A DNA stretch of 15,567 nt from Chloroflexota bacterium (GTDB taxonomy: Bacteria; Chloroflexota; Ktedonobacteria; Ktedonobacterales; Ktedonobacteraceae): contig VBHI01000162.1 of the NCBI GenBank assembly GCA_005881495.1, forward strand, positions 1 through 15,567. The letters are read 5' to 3'. Below, one piece after another: positions 1-6,361 of the stretch. Made by a program: the position numbers and the translations under genes. Position 1 is the stretch's first letter. Every line of letters starts with the position of its first letter. Below the pieces are notes generated by a model. It was not told the DNA's origin. It did no database searches and saw only the letters and a list, made by a program, of their open reading frames with translations.

Positions 1-144
1 CAGATCAACAGGAAGGACTTCGGCCTGACGTTCAACATGATGCTCGATGGCAAGTTTATCGTCAGCGACGAGATCCAGATCTTCATCGAGGGTGAGTTCG
101 TCGAGCAAAAACAAGAGCAAACTGCCGGCGCCGAGAGTGCCTGA
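1..144 (+). CDS. YceI-family protein, C-terminal fragment
   Basis: Frame 1 is open from the window edge to TGA at 142-144 and gives 47 residues. The fragment begins QINRKDFGLTFN and continues with a VSDEIQI strand and an acidic tail. The motif INR-DFG-T-N followed by a stretch like LVSDEV-I-I is the typical end of YceI-like lipocalin-fold proteins. These bind polyisoprenoid or other long lipids and are often secreted or periplasmic. The start lies outside the window, so any signal peptide cannot be judged. The tail after the last strand (EQKQEQTAGAESA) is longer and more polar than usual for the family. The next gene encodes a DoxX-family membrane protein, and the two families are often neighbours. 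Identification rests on a short fragment, but the motif is distinctive. Confidence 0.75.
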   Translation, partial: QINRKDFGLTFNMMLDGKFIVSDEIQIFIEGEFVEQKQEQTAGAESA

Positions 145-167
145 GCCTGATGCAGATCGTCACAGTC

Positions 168-303
168 GTAGGGGCGGGAGAGGTGAGGAGTGGAGTGGGG
201 ACGCTTGCGTCGCCCATGGGGGGCAGGTGGGAAGCGGCAGGGGAACAGGACGCCGGGCGACCCAAGGGTCCCCACCCTTCCTCCCTGCCACCCCCGCCCC
301 TAC
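168..303. repeat. 136-bp imperfect palindromic intergenic repeat (REP/MITE-like)
   Basis: The left arm (168-215) and right arm (255-303) are inverted repeats of about 48 bp around a loop of about 39 bp. The outer 11 bp (GTAGGGGCGGG against CCCGCCCCTAC) match perfectly. The inner end GGGCGACCCAAGGGTC pairs with GACGCTTGCGTCGCCC with two mismatches. The core GGGCGACCC-AA-GGGTCGCCC recurs at 9230-9253 and 9677-9700, and a degraded form lies at 11638-11660. The element carries no convincing ORF and fills most of the gap before the DoxX gene. It could be a non-autonomous mobile repeat or a transcribed hairpin. Confidence 0.7.
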
Positions 304-334
304 GGGACGAAGCCGTCCGTACGGGACGAAGCCG
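301..334. repeat. 15-bp direct repeat, period 19
   Basis: TACGGGACGAAGCCG occurs at 301-315 and again at 320-334, separated by TCCG. The first copy overlaps the outer TAC of the 136-bp palindrome, so it may be a duplication at that element's edge. Confidence 0.7.
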
Positions 335-417
335 CTTCCTTGTTCGTTTCACAAAATTCTTATCCTTGAGAGCCTCCCGCAATGGGGTCTTGCTGTCGGT
401 GTAAAGGAATCTGATTC

Positions 418-951
418 ATGACTGTCACAATGAGTGCCGGTCTTCTCATTCTCCGCCTTGTGGTGGGATTGACGCTGGCCGTACACGGAACGCAAAAGCT
501 CTTTGGCTGGTTTGCCGGGCCTGGTCTCGCCAGGTTGATGCAGGGGTTCGAGAAACAGGGCTTCAAACCGGCGTGGCTGTGGGTCAGCCTGGTGATCCTG
601 GGGGAGGTGGGTGGCGGCGTCTCCGTCGCTCTTGGGTTCTTGACGCCCCTGGGTGCAGCCGGCATCTTCGGCGCGATGTTCATGGCGACGTTTAAGAGCC
701 ACTGGAAAAACGGCTTCATCGTGAGTAAGGGCGGCTACGAGTACACGCTGGTATTGATGGCCGTGAGCATCGCCATAGGGATCGGAGGACCCGGAAACTA
801 TTCCCTGGATGCCCTCTTCGGGTTGGCTCTCCCGGAGGTGCTGCTGTTCGGCGTGCTGGCCGTCGCTGCCCTGGTCGTCGATGTCATCGGACTCCTTATC
901 AGCCGCCCGGCTGCTGTGGCGCCTCCTGGGGGCACATACAGAGCTTCCTGA
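418..951 (+). CDS. DoxX-family integral membrane protein
   Basis: The 177-residue product is almost wholly hydrophobic and fits four transmembrane helices, at roughly residues 6-28, 53-80, 82-95 plus 105-125, and 135-162. The motif RLVVGL-LAVHGTQKLFGWF near the N-terminus is the hallmark of the DoxX/DUF417 group. The segment after it, GPGLARLMQGFEKQGF, also matches the family. DoxX proteins are membrane components linked to redox and oxidative-stress handling, with no single agreed reaction. The ATG at 418 is preceded by AAGGA at 404-408 at good spacing. A second in-frame ATG at 430 is possible but lacks its own site. The gene lies just after the YceI-family gene and before a CoA-binding protein, which would suit a small redox or stress cluster. 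That role is inferred from context only. Confidence 0.88.
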   Translation: MTVTMSAGLLILRLVVGLTLAVHGTQKLFGWFAGPGLARLMQGFEKQGFKPAWLWVSLVILGEVGGGVSVALGFLTPLGAAGIFGAMFMATFKSHWKNGFIVSKGGYEYTLVLMAVSIAIGIGGPGNYSLDALFGLALPEVLLFGVLAVAALVVDVIGLLISRPAAVAPPGGTYRAS

Positions 952-958
952 TGAGACA

Positions 959-990
959 CTGGTGAACTACTGGTGAACTACTGGTGAACT
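959..990. repeat. 11-bp tandem repeat, about three copies
   Basis: The unit CTGGTGAACTA is repeated at 959-969 and 970-980, and a third copy (981-990) lacks the final base. It lies between the DoxX stop and the CoA-binding gene. Its period matches one helical turn, but no regulator is suggested by the sequence. Confidence 0.75.
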
Positions 991-1028
991 GGAGAGCTAT
1001 CCCTGGGTAAAGAAAAGAAAAAGAGTTG

Positions 1029-1481
1029 ATGGATATAATGGAAGCCTCTGAGCGCGAGCAACTCTTGCGCATCTACGCCGAAACCAGGACCATCGCGGTG
1101 GTTGGCGCTTCTGCTGATGAGTCAAAGGCGGCACACCAGGTGCCGCGCTACCTGCAAAGCCAGGGATATCGTATCCTGCCGGTGAACCCACGTGGTGGCG
1201 AGCTCTTCGGGGAACCCGTGTTCAGCTCGCTCGCTGAGATTGATGTGCCCGTGGACGTAGTGGAGGTGTTCCGCCCCGCCCAAGAAGCTCCCGAGATCGC
1301 ACGGCAGGCCATTGCGATCGGGGCAAAGGTGCTCTGGCTCCAGATGGGGATCGTCTCGGAGGAAGCCCGGCGGGTAGCTGAAGCAGCGGGGCTGGTCGTC
1401 GTCATGAACCGGTGTATGGGTGCAACTCATGAGCTTCTTGGCCTGGGACCCGGACCTCGTGCCCCGATCGATTCCCACTAG
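1029..1481 (+). CDS. CoA-binding domain protein (YccU-like)
   Basis: The protein of about 150 residues is a single Rossmann-like CoA-binding domain. After a short N-terminal helix comes TIAVVGASADESKAAHQVPRYL, a strand-turn-helix with the nucleotide-binding GAS turn. Then follow YRILPVNPRGGELFGEPVF, the DVVEVFRPAQEAPEIARQAI segment, a WLQMGI strand, and the terminal VVVMNRCMGATHELLG motif. Order and length fit the stand-alone YccU family, which binds CoA but has no settled enzymatic role. I chose ATG 1029. A TTG directly before it (1026) and an ATG at 1038 are alternatives. The upstream purine run AAAGAAAAAGAG is a weak ribosome site. The gene is followed by a run of eight C at 1500-1507 and then by the promoter of the arsR unit, so it is probably not co-transcribed with that unit. 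Confidence 0.85.
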   Translation: MDIMEASEREQLLRIYAETRTIAVVGASADESKAAHQVPRYLQSQGYRILPVNPRGGELFGEPVFSSLAEIDVPVDVVEVFRPAQEAPEIARQAIAIGAKVLWLQMGIVSEEARRVAEAAGLVVVMNRCMGATHELLGLGPGPRAPIDSH

Positions 1482-1529
1482 TACATTGAGGCTGAATAAC
1501 CCCCCCCTCATCGCCGATGCTTTCTTTGC

Positions 1530-1559
1530 TTGACAATGCCTTCTTCGACAACTTATCAT
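1530..1559 (+). promoter_or_regulatory. Promoter of the arsR-metal ATPase operon
   Basis: TTGACA at 1530-1535 and TATCAT at 1554-1559 are separated by 18 bp. They stand about 40 bp before the arsR start. The -35 is a perfect consensus match, and the -10 overlaps the left arm of the inverted repeat at 1556-1587, as expected for repression by ArsR-type proteins. Confidence 0.6.
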
Positions 1560-1587
1560 ATCAGTAGTTAATGATGTGATGATATGA
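1556..1587. promoter_or_regulatory. Probable ArsR/SmtB operator
   Basis: TCATATCA (1556-1563) and TGATATGA (1580-1587) form a perfect 8-bp inverted repeat with a 16-bp spacer. The repeat covers the -10 region and the expected transcription start of the arsR promoter. The right arm runs into the ribosome site GAAGGAG at 1586-1592. Position and AT-rich symmetry fit an autoregulatory operator, but no binding is shown. Confidence 0.55.
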
Positions 1588-1600
1588 AGGAGTTGATGAG

Positions 1601-1978
1601 ATGGTGGTACAGGTGCCTCAACGGACGGCTCTTAAGGCGAAGCTGTTTCGGGGCTTTTCTGATACGTCTCGCCTGGCGATTTTGGAAGCTTTGCGATATG
1701 GGCCGCTTACAGTCAGTGCCGTTGTTGAGAGAACGGGGCTGAGCCAGTCAAATGTTTCAAATCATTTGGCGTGCCTGCGTGATTGTGATTTGGTCGCTGC
1801 GACTCAACAAGGGCGGTACTCGCTCTACCAGTTGAGCGATGAGCGAGTTGCCTCACTGCTGGGTCTGGCTGAGGAACTGCTGGCTGATGTCGCACGCGGG
1901 ATTTATGAATGTACCCGCTACGAGCCGATTGATGGTACCACGGCAGCAGTTGAGCAAAGGGGAGCAGGTCATGACTAG
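1601..1978 (+). CDS. ArsR/SmtB-family metal-responsive repressor
   Basis: The 125-residue winged-helix protein follows the ArsR layout: LFRGFSDTSRLAILEALRYGPLTVSAVVERTGLSQSN in pieces as helix-turn-helix, recognition helix SQSNVSNHLACLRDCDLV, then the wing QQGRYSLYQLSD. The segment HLACLRDCDLV contains two cysteines (Cys-Leu-Arg-Asp-Cys), close to the ELCVCDL metal site of the CadC/SmtB recognition helix. A further Cys lies in the C-terminal helix (YECTRYEP). Such regulators leave DNA when they bind Cd, Zn, Pb or similar ions. ATG 1601 has GAAGGAG at 1586-1592. The stop codon overlaps the start of the ATPase gene (ATGACTAG), so translation of the two is likely coupled. Operator and promoter lie directly upstream. 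The metal cannot be told from the sequence. Confidence 0.88.
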   Translation: MVVQVPQRTALKAKLFRGFSDTSRLAILEALRYGPLTVSAVVERTGLSQSNVSNHLACLRDCDLVAATQQGRYSLYQLSDERVASLLGLAEELLADVARGIYECTRYEPIDGTTAAVEQRGAGHD

Positions 1979-4103
1979 TGCCACACCGCCCAGCGCGTCT
2001 TGCGTGATGGAGCTTCCTATTAGTGGGATGGATTGCGCCGAGTGTACCCAGCATGTGCAGCACGCTCTCGCGGCAGTACCTGGAGTTGAGTCGGTTGAAG
2101 TCTTTCTCACCTCGGAGAAGGCGGTTCTGCGGCTCGATCCAGGTGGAGTGCCGGTGGAAACTTTGCGCAAAGCGGTGGAGTCTGCTGGCTACTCGGTGCC
2201 AGAGACGACTACTGAGGCGCAAGGACAGCGCCCTTCTCTGACGAGCTTTACTCGCCCGGTTCTCACGCTCTTTGGCTTAGTGGTGGGAGCTGTTCTGCTG
2301 ATTGTGGTGGCCGGTGAGTGGCTGGGTCTCTTTGAACAGGTGACGAATGTGATCCCGTGGCCTGTCGGAGTGGCCCTGGTTTTGCTGGGTGGCGCACCTA
2401 TTTTCTGGAATGTGCTGCGTGCCGCGTGGCGACGGCAAGTCACTTCTCATACCTTGATGAGCCTGGGCGTCGTTGCAGCCCTGGTGGTTGGACAGTGGCC
2501 CACGGCAGCGGTCATTGTTTTTTTCATGCATATCGGCAACTTTGCCGAATCGTTCACGACGGAGCGATCGCGGCAGGCGGTCAAACGGTTGACGCAGCTT
2601 GCCCCTAAAACAGCACGGGTGGAACGCGAGGGCAATGAGGTGGAGGTGCCTATTGGTGAGGTCCAGGTGGGTGAGGTCATCGTTGTGCGCCCAGGTGAGT
2701 TGATACCAGTGGATGGCGAGGTGGTGAGTGGGCAGGCGACCATCGATCAGGCGGCCATTACGGGCGAATCCATGCCAGTTGAGGTGAGTACGGGGAGTAG
2801 GGTATTTGCCGCGACCATTGCGCGGCTGGGCAGCGTCCGCCTGCGCGCAACGCATGTCGGTGCCGATACCACCTTTGGACGGGTCATCAAGATGGTGGAA
2901 GAAGCCGAGGCTCACAAGGCAGATGTGCAGCGCCTGGCCGACCGTTTTTCGGCCTACTTCTTGCCGGTGGTGGCAGGCATTGCGGCGCTTACGTTCCTCA
3001 TCAGTCGCAATCCCCTTTCTACCGCAGCGGTGCTGGTTGTCGCTTGCTCCTGCTCGCTGGCCCTGGCAACGCCGATCGCCATGCTCGCCTCAATTGGCGC
3101 GGCAGCCTCGCGCGGTTTGCTGATCAAAGGCGGCAAGTACATTGAACAACTGGCACAGGCCGATGTGTTGCTGATTGACAAGACCGGGACGATCACGTTT
3201 GGTCGTCCACAAATCACAGATATCATGCCCCTGGCTGACATTACGAAAACCGAACTGTTGTACCTCGCCGCAAGCTGCGAGCGGTATTCGGAGCATCCTC
3301 TGGCGGAGGCTGTGAGGCGAGAGGCTGTTGTTCAGGGTCTCTCACTGAGCTTTCCACAGGACTTCGAGGCAATCCCAGGGTATGGTGTACGAGCACATGT
3401 GGATGGTGTGTGCATTGCCGTGGGTAATACCAGGATGATTCCAACAGGATGCGCATCGTCTGAGGTACAAGCGTTGGAAGAACAGGGCAAGACGCTGCTG
3501 CTGGTGTCAAAAGAGGATACCCTGATCGGAGTGCTGGCAGCCGCCGATACTATTCGCCCTGAAGTCCCACAGGCTCTCTCCAATGTGTGCAGGTTTGGCG
3601 TGCAGCAGATCGAACTGCTCACGGGCGACAACGAGCAGACTGCGAAGACTCTGGCAAACAGGCTTGGCATCGCTTACCGAGCGCAGCTCTTACCAGAAGA
3701 TAAAATTGCGATCGTGAAGCAATACCAGGCGCAAGGGCATAGCGTTGTGATGGTGGGTGACGGTGTGAATGATGCACCGGCACTGGCACAAGCGAACGTG
3801 GGGATTGCGATGGGGGTGGCCGGAAGTGATGTCGCGCTGGATGCAGCACACATAGCCCTGATGCGTGATGATTGGGAGCTGGTGCCAGAGGTCTTTGCTA
3901 TTGCTCATCGTACTATGCGCGTGGTCAAGATGAATATTGGCTTTACTGCGCTCTATAACCTGCTGGGCCTATCGCTGGCGGCATTTGGAGTGCTGCCGCC
4001 GATTGTGGCGGCTGCGGCTCAGTCTTTGCCTGATCTGGGTATTCTCGCTAATTCGTCTCGATTGCTCAGGCAGAAGCCTTTACAGGCAAAGGTACCAGAA
4101 TAG
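1971..4103 (+). CDS. P1B-type heavy-metal-translocating ATPase with CSC motif
   Basis: The 710-residue pump has an N-terminal heavy-metal-associated domain (residues about 14-80) with GMDCAEC at 19-25. Membrane helices lie around 97-121, 128-152, 160-175 and 178-196. The actuator has TGES at 264-267, the phosphorylation site DKTGT is at 403-407, the P1B-specific His-Pro is at 442-443, TGDN is at 551-554 and GDGVND at 596-601. Two more helices follow. The metal-site helix reads ACSCSLALATP, with CSC at 359-361, so the proline of the usual CPC, SPC or CPX motif is Ser. The last helix has QSLPDLGILANSS, and Asp688 might be a metal ligand. ATG 1971 is preferred over upstream starts because it has AAGGGGAGCAGG before it and overlaps the arsR stop by 8 bp. 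With ArsR control this is very probably an efflux pump for Zn, Cd, Pb or Cu; which one is open. Confidence 0.92.
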   Translation: MTSATPPSASCVMELPISGMDCAECTQHVQHALAAVPGVESVEVFLTSEKAVLRLDPGGVPVETLRKAVESAGYSVPETTTEAQGQRPSLTSFTRPVLTLFGLVVGAVLLIVVAGEWLGLFEQVTNVIPWPVGVALVLLGGAPIFWNVLRAAWRRQVTSHTLMSLGVVAALVVGQWPTAAVIVFFMHIGNFAESFTTERSRQAVKRLTQLAPKTARVEREGNEVEVPIGEVQVGEVIVVRPGELIPVDGEVVSGQATIDQAAITGESMPVEVSTGSRVFAATIARLGSVRLRATHVGADTTFGRVIKMVEEAEAHKADVQRLADRFSAYFLPVVAGIAALTFLISRNPLSTAAVLVVACSCSLALATPIAMLASIGAAASRGLLIKGGKYIEQLAQADVLLIDKTGTITFGRPQITDIMPLADITKTELLYLAASCERYSEHPLAEAVRREAVVQGLSLSFPQDFEAIPGYGVRAHVDGVCIAVGNTRMIPTGCASSEVQALEEQGKTLLLVSKEDTLIGVLAAADTIRPEVPQALSNVCRFGVQQIELLTGDNEQTAKTLANRLGIAYRAQLLPEDKIAIVKQYQAQGHSVVMVGDGVNDAPALAQANVGIAMGVAGSDVALDAAHIALMRDDWELVPEVFAIAHRTMRVVKMNIGFTALYNLLGLSLAAFGVLPPIVAAAAQSLPDLGILANSSRLLRQKPLQAKVPE

Positions 4104-4121
4104 GGTGTCTATTTTACTCGT

Positions 4122-4181
4122 TTGAAACATATGTTATATAGGTGTGATAGGATATAGTATATAATCTTTAGCATCTATAAT
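4122..4181 (+). promoter_or_regulatory. AT-rich probable promoter region of the LCP gene
   Basis: The gap after the ATPase stop is markedly AT-rich. It holds two perfect TATAAT hexamers (4160-4165 and 4176-4181) and a TTGAAA at 4122-4127. No -35 sits at exact spacing to either TATAAT, so the precise promoter is unsettled. Confidence 0.35.
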
Positions 4182-4193
4182 TTGGCCTGGAAA

Positions 4194-5150
4194 ATGGATA
4201 ATGATAACACAATTAAATTGTCACCGCTTAAGGTCAAGAAGCGCTGGCCACTTTTCCTGCGTATTTTGATTATTGTCTTCCTGTTGATTGTCATGGCGGT
4301 TGGTTATTCGCTGGCCTATGGCTATTACTATGTCCAATCGTCGGTTTCGAGCTTCATTCGTCCTGTGAGTCGCGGCCCGGAAGAGCCTGTCAATGATGTG
4401 ATTCCGTCGGATAGCAATGTTACGGGACAGTCGTGGAATATTTTGTTGCTGGGGAGCGATAACGACGGGAAGTACAGTTTTCCTGCTTTACTGACACAGG
4501 TGATGATGGTTGTTCACGTGGATACGGCTAATAATACGGTGACGATGGTTTCTATCCCGCGCGACTCCTGGGTGAATGTGCCGGAAGTGGGGGGTGTGGG
4601 CGGGATGCATAAAATTGACCAGGCATTTATTCTGGGGGCAAGTCAACATAATAGTTTTAATGATGGGGTGCGGCTGGCACGGCTGACGATTGAGAAGGAT
4701 TATGGTATTACGATTGATCGCTATGCCTGGGTGGGATTGGATGGTTTTGCGCAGGTGATCGATACACTTGGTGGGCTTGACATCGATGTGATACATCCTG
4801 TTGTTGACGATGTCTATCCAGACGACACGGGTAAGAACGCTCACGATCCTTTTGCTTACAAACGGTTGTATATTGCGCCGGGGCCACAGCATATGAATGG
4901 GCAGGAGGCGCTGGAATATGTGCGTTCGCGACATGCTGACCTGGTGGGGGATATTGGTCGCACGCAGCGACAACAACAGGTCCTGGAGGCGCTGAAGCAG
5001 AAACTGAATGTTGGGAGTATCCTTGCCAATCTGTCGCAACTAATCAATGACTTGAAGGGGAGCGTTTATACGGATTTGAGCGGAGCCAGGATTATGGGGA
5101 TTATGGCTATGTTTATGATCCTTCTGTTGGTGCACAGCAGTCTGTGGTGA
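4194..5150 (+). pseudogene. LCP-family (LytR-CpsA-Psr) protein with frameshifted C-terminus
   Basis: The first 295 or so residues are a clear LCP protein. There is a Lys/Arg-rich cytoplasmic start, one membrane helix at residues 21-45, then NILLLGSDND, VSIPRDSWV (Arg123), MHKIDQAF, the helix-strand DGFAQVIDTLGGLDIDV, and the signature EYVRSRHADLVGDIGRTQRQQQ. LCP enzymes join undecaprenyl-linked glycopolymers to the cell wall. After VYTDLSG the reading frame turns into a short run of Met and Leu and stops at 5150. The other frame, from about 5084 to TAA 5231-5233, reads DYGDYGYVYDPSVGAQ and VVIPHCNTIQPVINRVFG, a normal LCP end. A frameshift, probably with a small deletion, therefore splits the gene near 5085. 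ATG 4194 is used; a TTG at 4182 is less likely. The catalytic core is complete, so a truncated product might still work. Confidence 0.8.
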
Positions 5151-5233
5151 TTCCTCATTGTAATACTATACAACCGGTGATCAATCGCGTTTTCGGCTTG
5201 GGCGATGCGCCGAGTTGTAATGTGACCGGGTAA
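5084..5233 (+). pseudogene. Out-of-frame C-terminal tail of the LCP gene
   Basis: This stretch is open in the frame shifted by one base from the upstream LCP reading frame. It encodes about 49 residues, including YGYVYDPSVGAQQSVVIPHC and QPVINRVFGLGDAPSCNVTG, which look like the end of LCP proteins. It has no start codon or ribosome site of its own. Compared with what I expect of the family, about 20-30 residues seem to be missing between VYTDLSG and this tail, which would point to a deletion rather than a single-base error. Confidence 0.65.
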
Positions 5234-5246
5234 GGGCATTTTTTAT

Positions 5247-5294
5247 TTCATCAAGAGCAAGCGCTGCCCGCGGGCAGCGCTTGCTCTTGATGAA
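5247..5294. terminator. 48-bp perfect palindrome, possible terminator or processing hairpin
   Basis: Arms 5247-5270 and 5271-5294 are perfectly complementary with no spacer and a GC-rich centre (GCTGCCCGCGGGCAGC). The palindrome begins 13 bp after the ancestral LCP stop and ends before the pgeF start. A T-rich run (5240-5248) comes before the stem rather than after it, so it is not a standard Rho-independent terminator on either strand. It shares the outer CAAGAG...CTCTTG with the palindrome at 8322-8366. Confidence 0.55.
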
Positions 5295-5323
5295 TATCTG
5301 GTTGAAAAGGCAAGGGAGTTGTT

Positions 5324-6238
5324 TTGATCGAGCAGCGAGAGGAAAAGGCGTGTTATATGCAATTTGGGCATTATCGCCAATTTCCAGAGATAAGACATGG
5401 TGTTTTTACGCGATTAGGGGGATATAGTATGACGCCGTATAAGGGGCTGAATGCCTCGTACAGCACGGGTGATACGATTGAAAATGTTGTGCGCAACCGC
5501 TTGCTGGTGCTGCAAACGATGGAGATAGAGGAGTATCCATGCGCTACAGTGTGGCAGGTGCATGGCGCGGATGTTGCCACGCTTGATACGGAGAAGGAGG
5601 TTTGGGATGATTGGCGCAGCGATTGGCCACACCGTTCTTATGTGGTGGATGAGCAGGAATTGGTGTGGACGATTAAGCCACGACGGAAGGCGGATGCGTT
5701 GATTACGAAGCAACGGGGGGTCGCGCTGGCGCTCTCTTTCGCGGATTGTTCACCACTGCTATTTTATGACCCGGTTGAACGAGCGATTGGGCTTGCTCAT
5801 GGTGGGTGGCGCGGAACGGCGCGCGGAATTGCGCTTGCTACTGTAGAGGCAATGGGCGAGCAGTTTGGATGCCGGCCAGAGAATATCTATGCGGGAATTG
5901 CTCCGTCGATTGGCGCATGTTGCTATGAGATTTCTGAAACGGTATACAGGCTTTATATGGGCGAGGCGGAATTTGATGAGTCGCCGACGGCAGAGAAGTA
6001 CCGCGAGATGGTGCGCGAATCGGCGGTGTTCTCGAGGAAGCAACTGGCAGGACGTGTAAGTTTGCGCCTGGATATACGGGAGGCCAATTATAATCAATTG
6101 CTGATGGCGGGTCTGTTGGCGGAACATATCGAGATGCCGGGGATATGCACGGGTTGCAGCACTGATCTCTTTTTCTCGCACCGTGTAGAGCAGGGGAAGA
6201 CGGGGCGATTTCCGGTGGTCCTGGCCTTGATGGATTGA
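5324..6238 (+). CDS. pgeF: Laccase-domain protein, PgeF/YfiH family
   Basis: The 304-residue protein matches the multicopper-oxidase-like YfiH/PgeF family. HGVFTRLGGYS lies at 25-35, and the three active-site residues are present: His80 in VWQVHGADV, Cys142 in SFADCSPLLFYD and His159 in GLAHGGWRGTARG. Next come IYAGIAPSIGACCYEI and, near the end, CTGCSTDLFFSHR. Family members act on purine nucleosides (adenosine deaminase or phosphorylase activity), and E. coli PgeF edits peptidoglycan precursors by removing wrongly added L-Ser. TTG 5324 has AAGGGAG before it and keeps the N-terminal strand that precedes HGVFTR. An ATG at 5357 behind GAGGAAAAGG is a serious alternative. The insert at about 90-120 (WDDWRSDWPHRSYVVDEQEL) is somewhat long. 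In many bacteria this gene lies beside yggS-like genes; here it does not, but such a cluster follows 3.5 kb later. Confidence 0.9.
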   Translation: MIEQREEKACYMQFGHYRQFPEIRHGVFTRLGGYSMTPYKGLNASYSTGDTIENVVRNRLLVLQTMEIEEYPCATVWQVHGADVATLDTEKEVWDDWRSDWPHRSYVVDEQELVWTIKPRRKADALITKQRGVALALSFADCSPLLFYDPVERAIGLAHGGWRGTARGIALATVEAMGEQFGCRPENIYAGIAPSIGACCYEISETVYRLYMGEAEFDESPTAEKYREMVRESAVFSRKQLAGRVSLRLDIREANYNQLLMAGLLAEHIEMPGICTGCSTDLFFSHRVEQGKTGRFPVVLALMD

Positions 6239-6315
6239 TACAACAGCAAGGAGACATTGATCAGGAGAGCACTTCCGATTATTCACCCTGGTGTAAGAAT
6301 GGGAGCGTGTTTGCA

Positions 6316-6337
6316 CTTGCACATTGCAAGCACATTG
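6316..6337. promoter_or_regulatory. Short symmetric and repeated motif before the RibD-C-like gene
   Basis: CTTGCA and TGCAAG (6316-6330) form a 6-3-6 palindrome, and GCACATTG occurs twice, at 6319-6326 and 6330-6337, 11 bp apart. TTGCAC is also doubled just upstream. The motif lies 25-45 bp before the ATG at 6362, where an operator would be expected. No cognate regulator is identified. Confidence 0.3.
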
Positions 6338-6361
6338 TGTTCACACAGAAGGAGAACCAAC

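Noticed and set aside
47..421. Plus-strand ORF of 124 codons
   Set aside because: It overlaps the YceI frame and the palindromic repeat, and its composition is Ser/Arg/Gly-rich noise.
959..990. Replication iterons
   Set aside because: Only three short copies, with no initiator gene or AT-rich unwinding region nearby.
1839..1970. Longer N-terminus for the metal ATPase
   Set aside because: It would overlap most of the arsR 3' end, and ATG 1971 has a good ribosome site and a coupled overlap.
5247..5294. Canonical Rho-independent terminator
   Set aside because: No U-run follows the stem on either strand, so it is listed only as a possible terminator.
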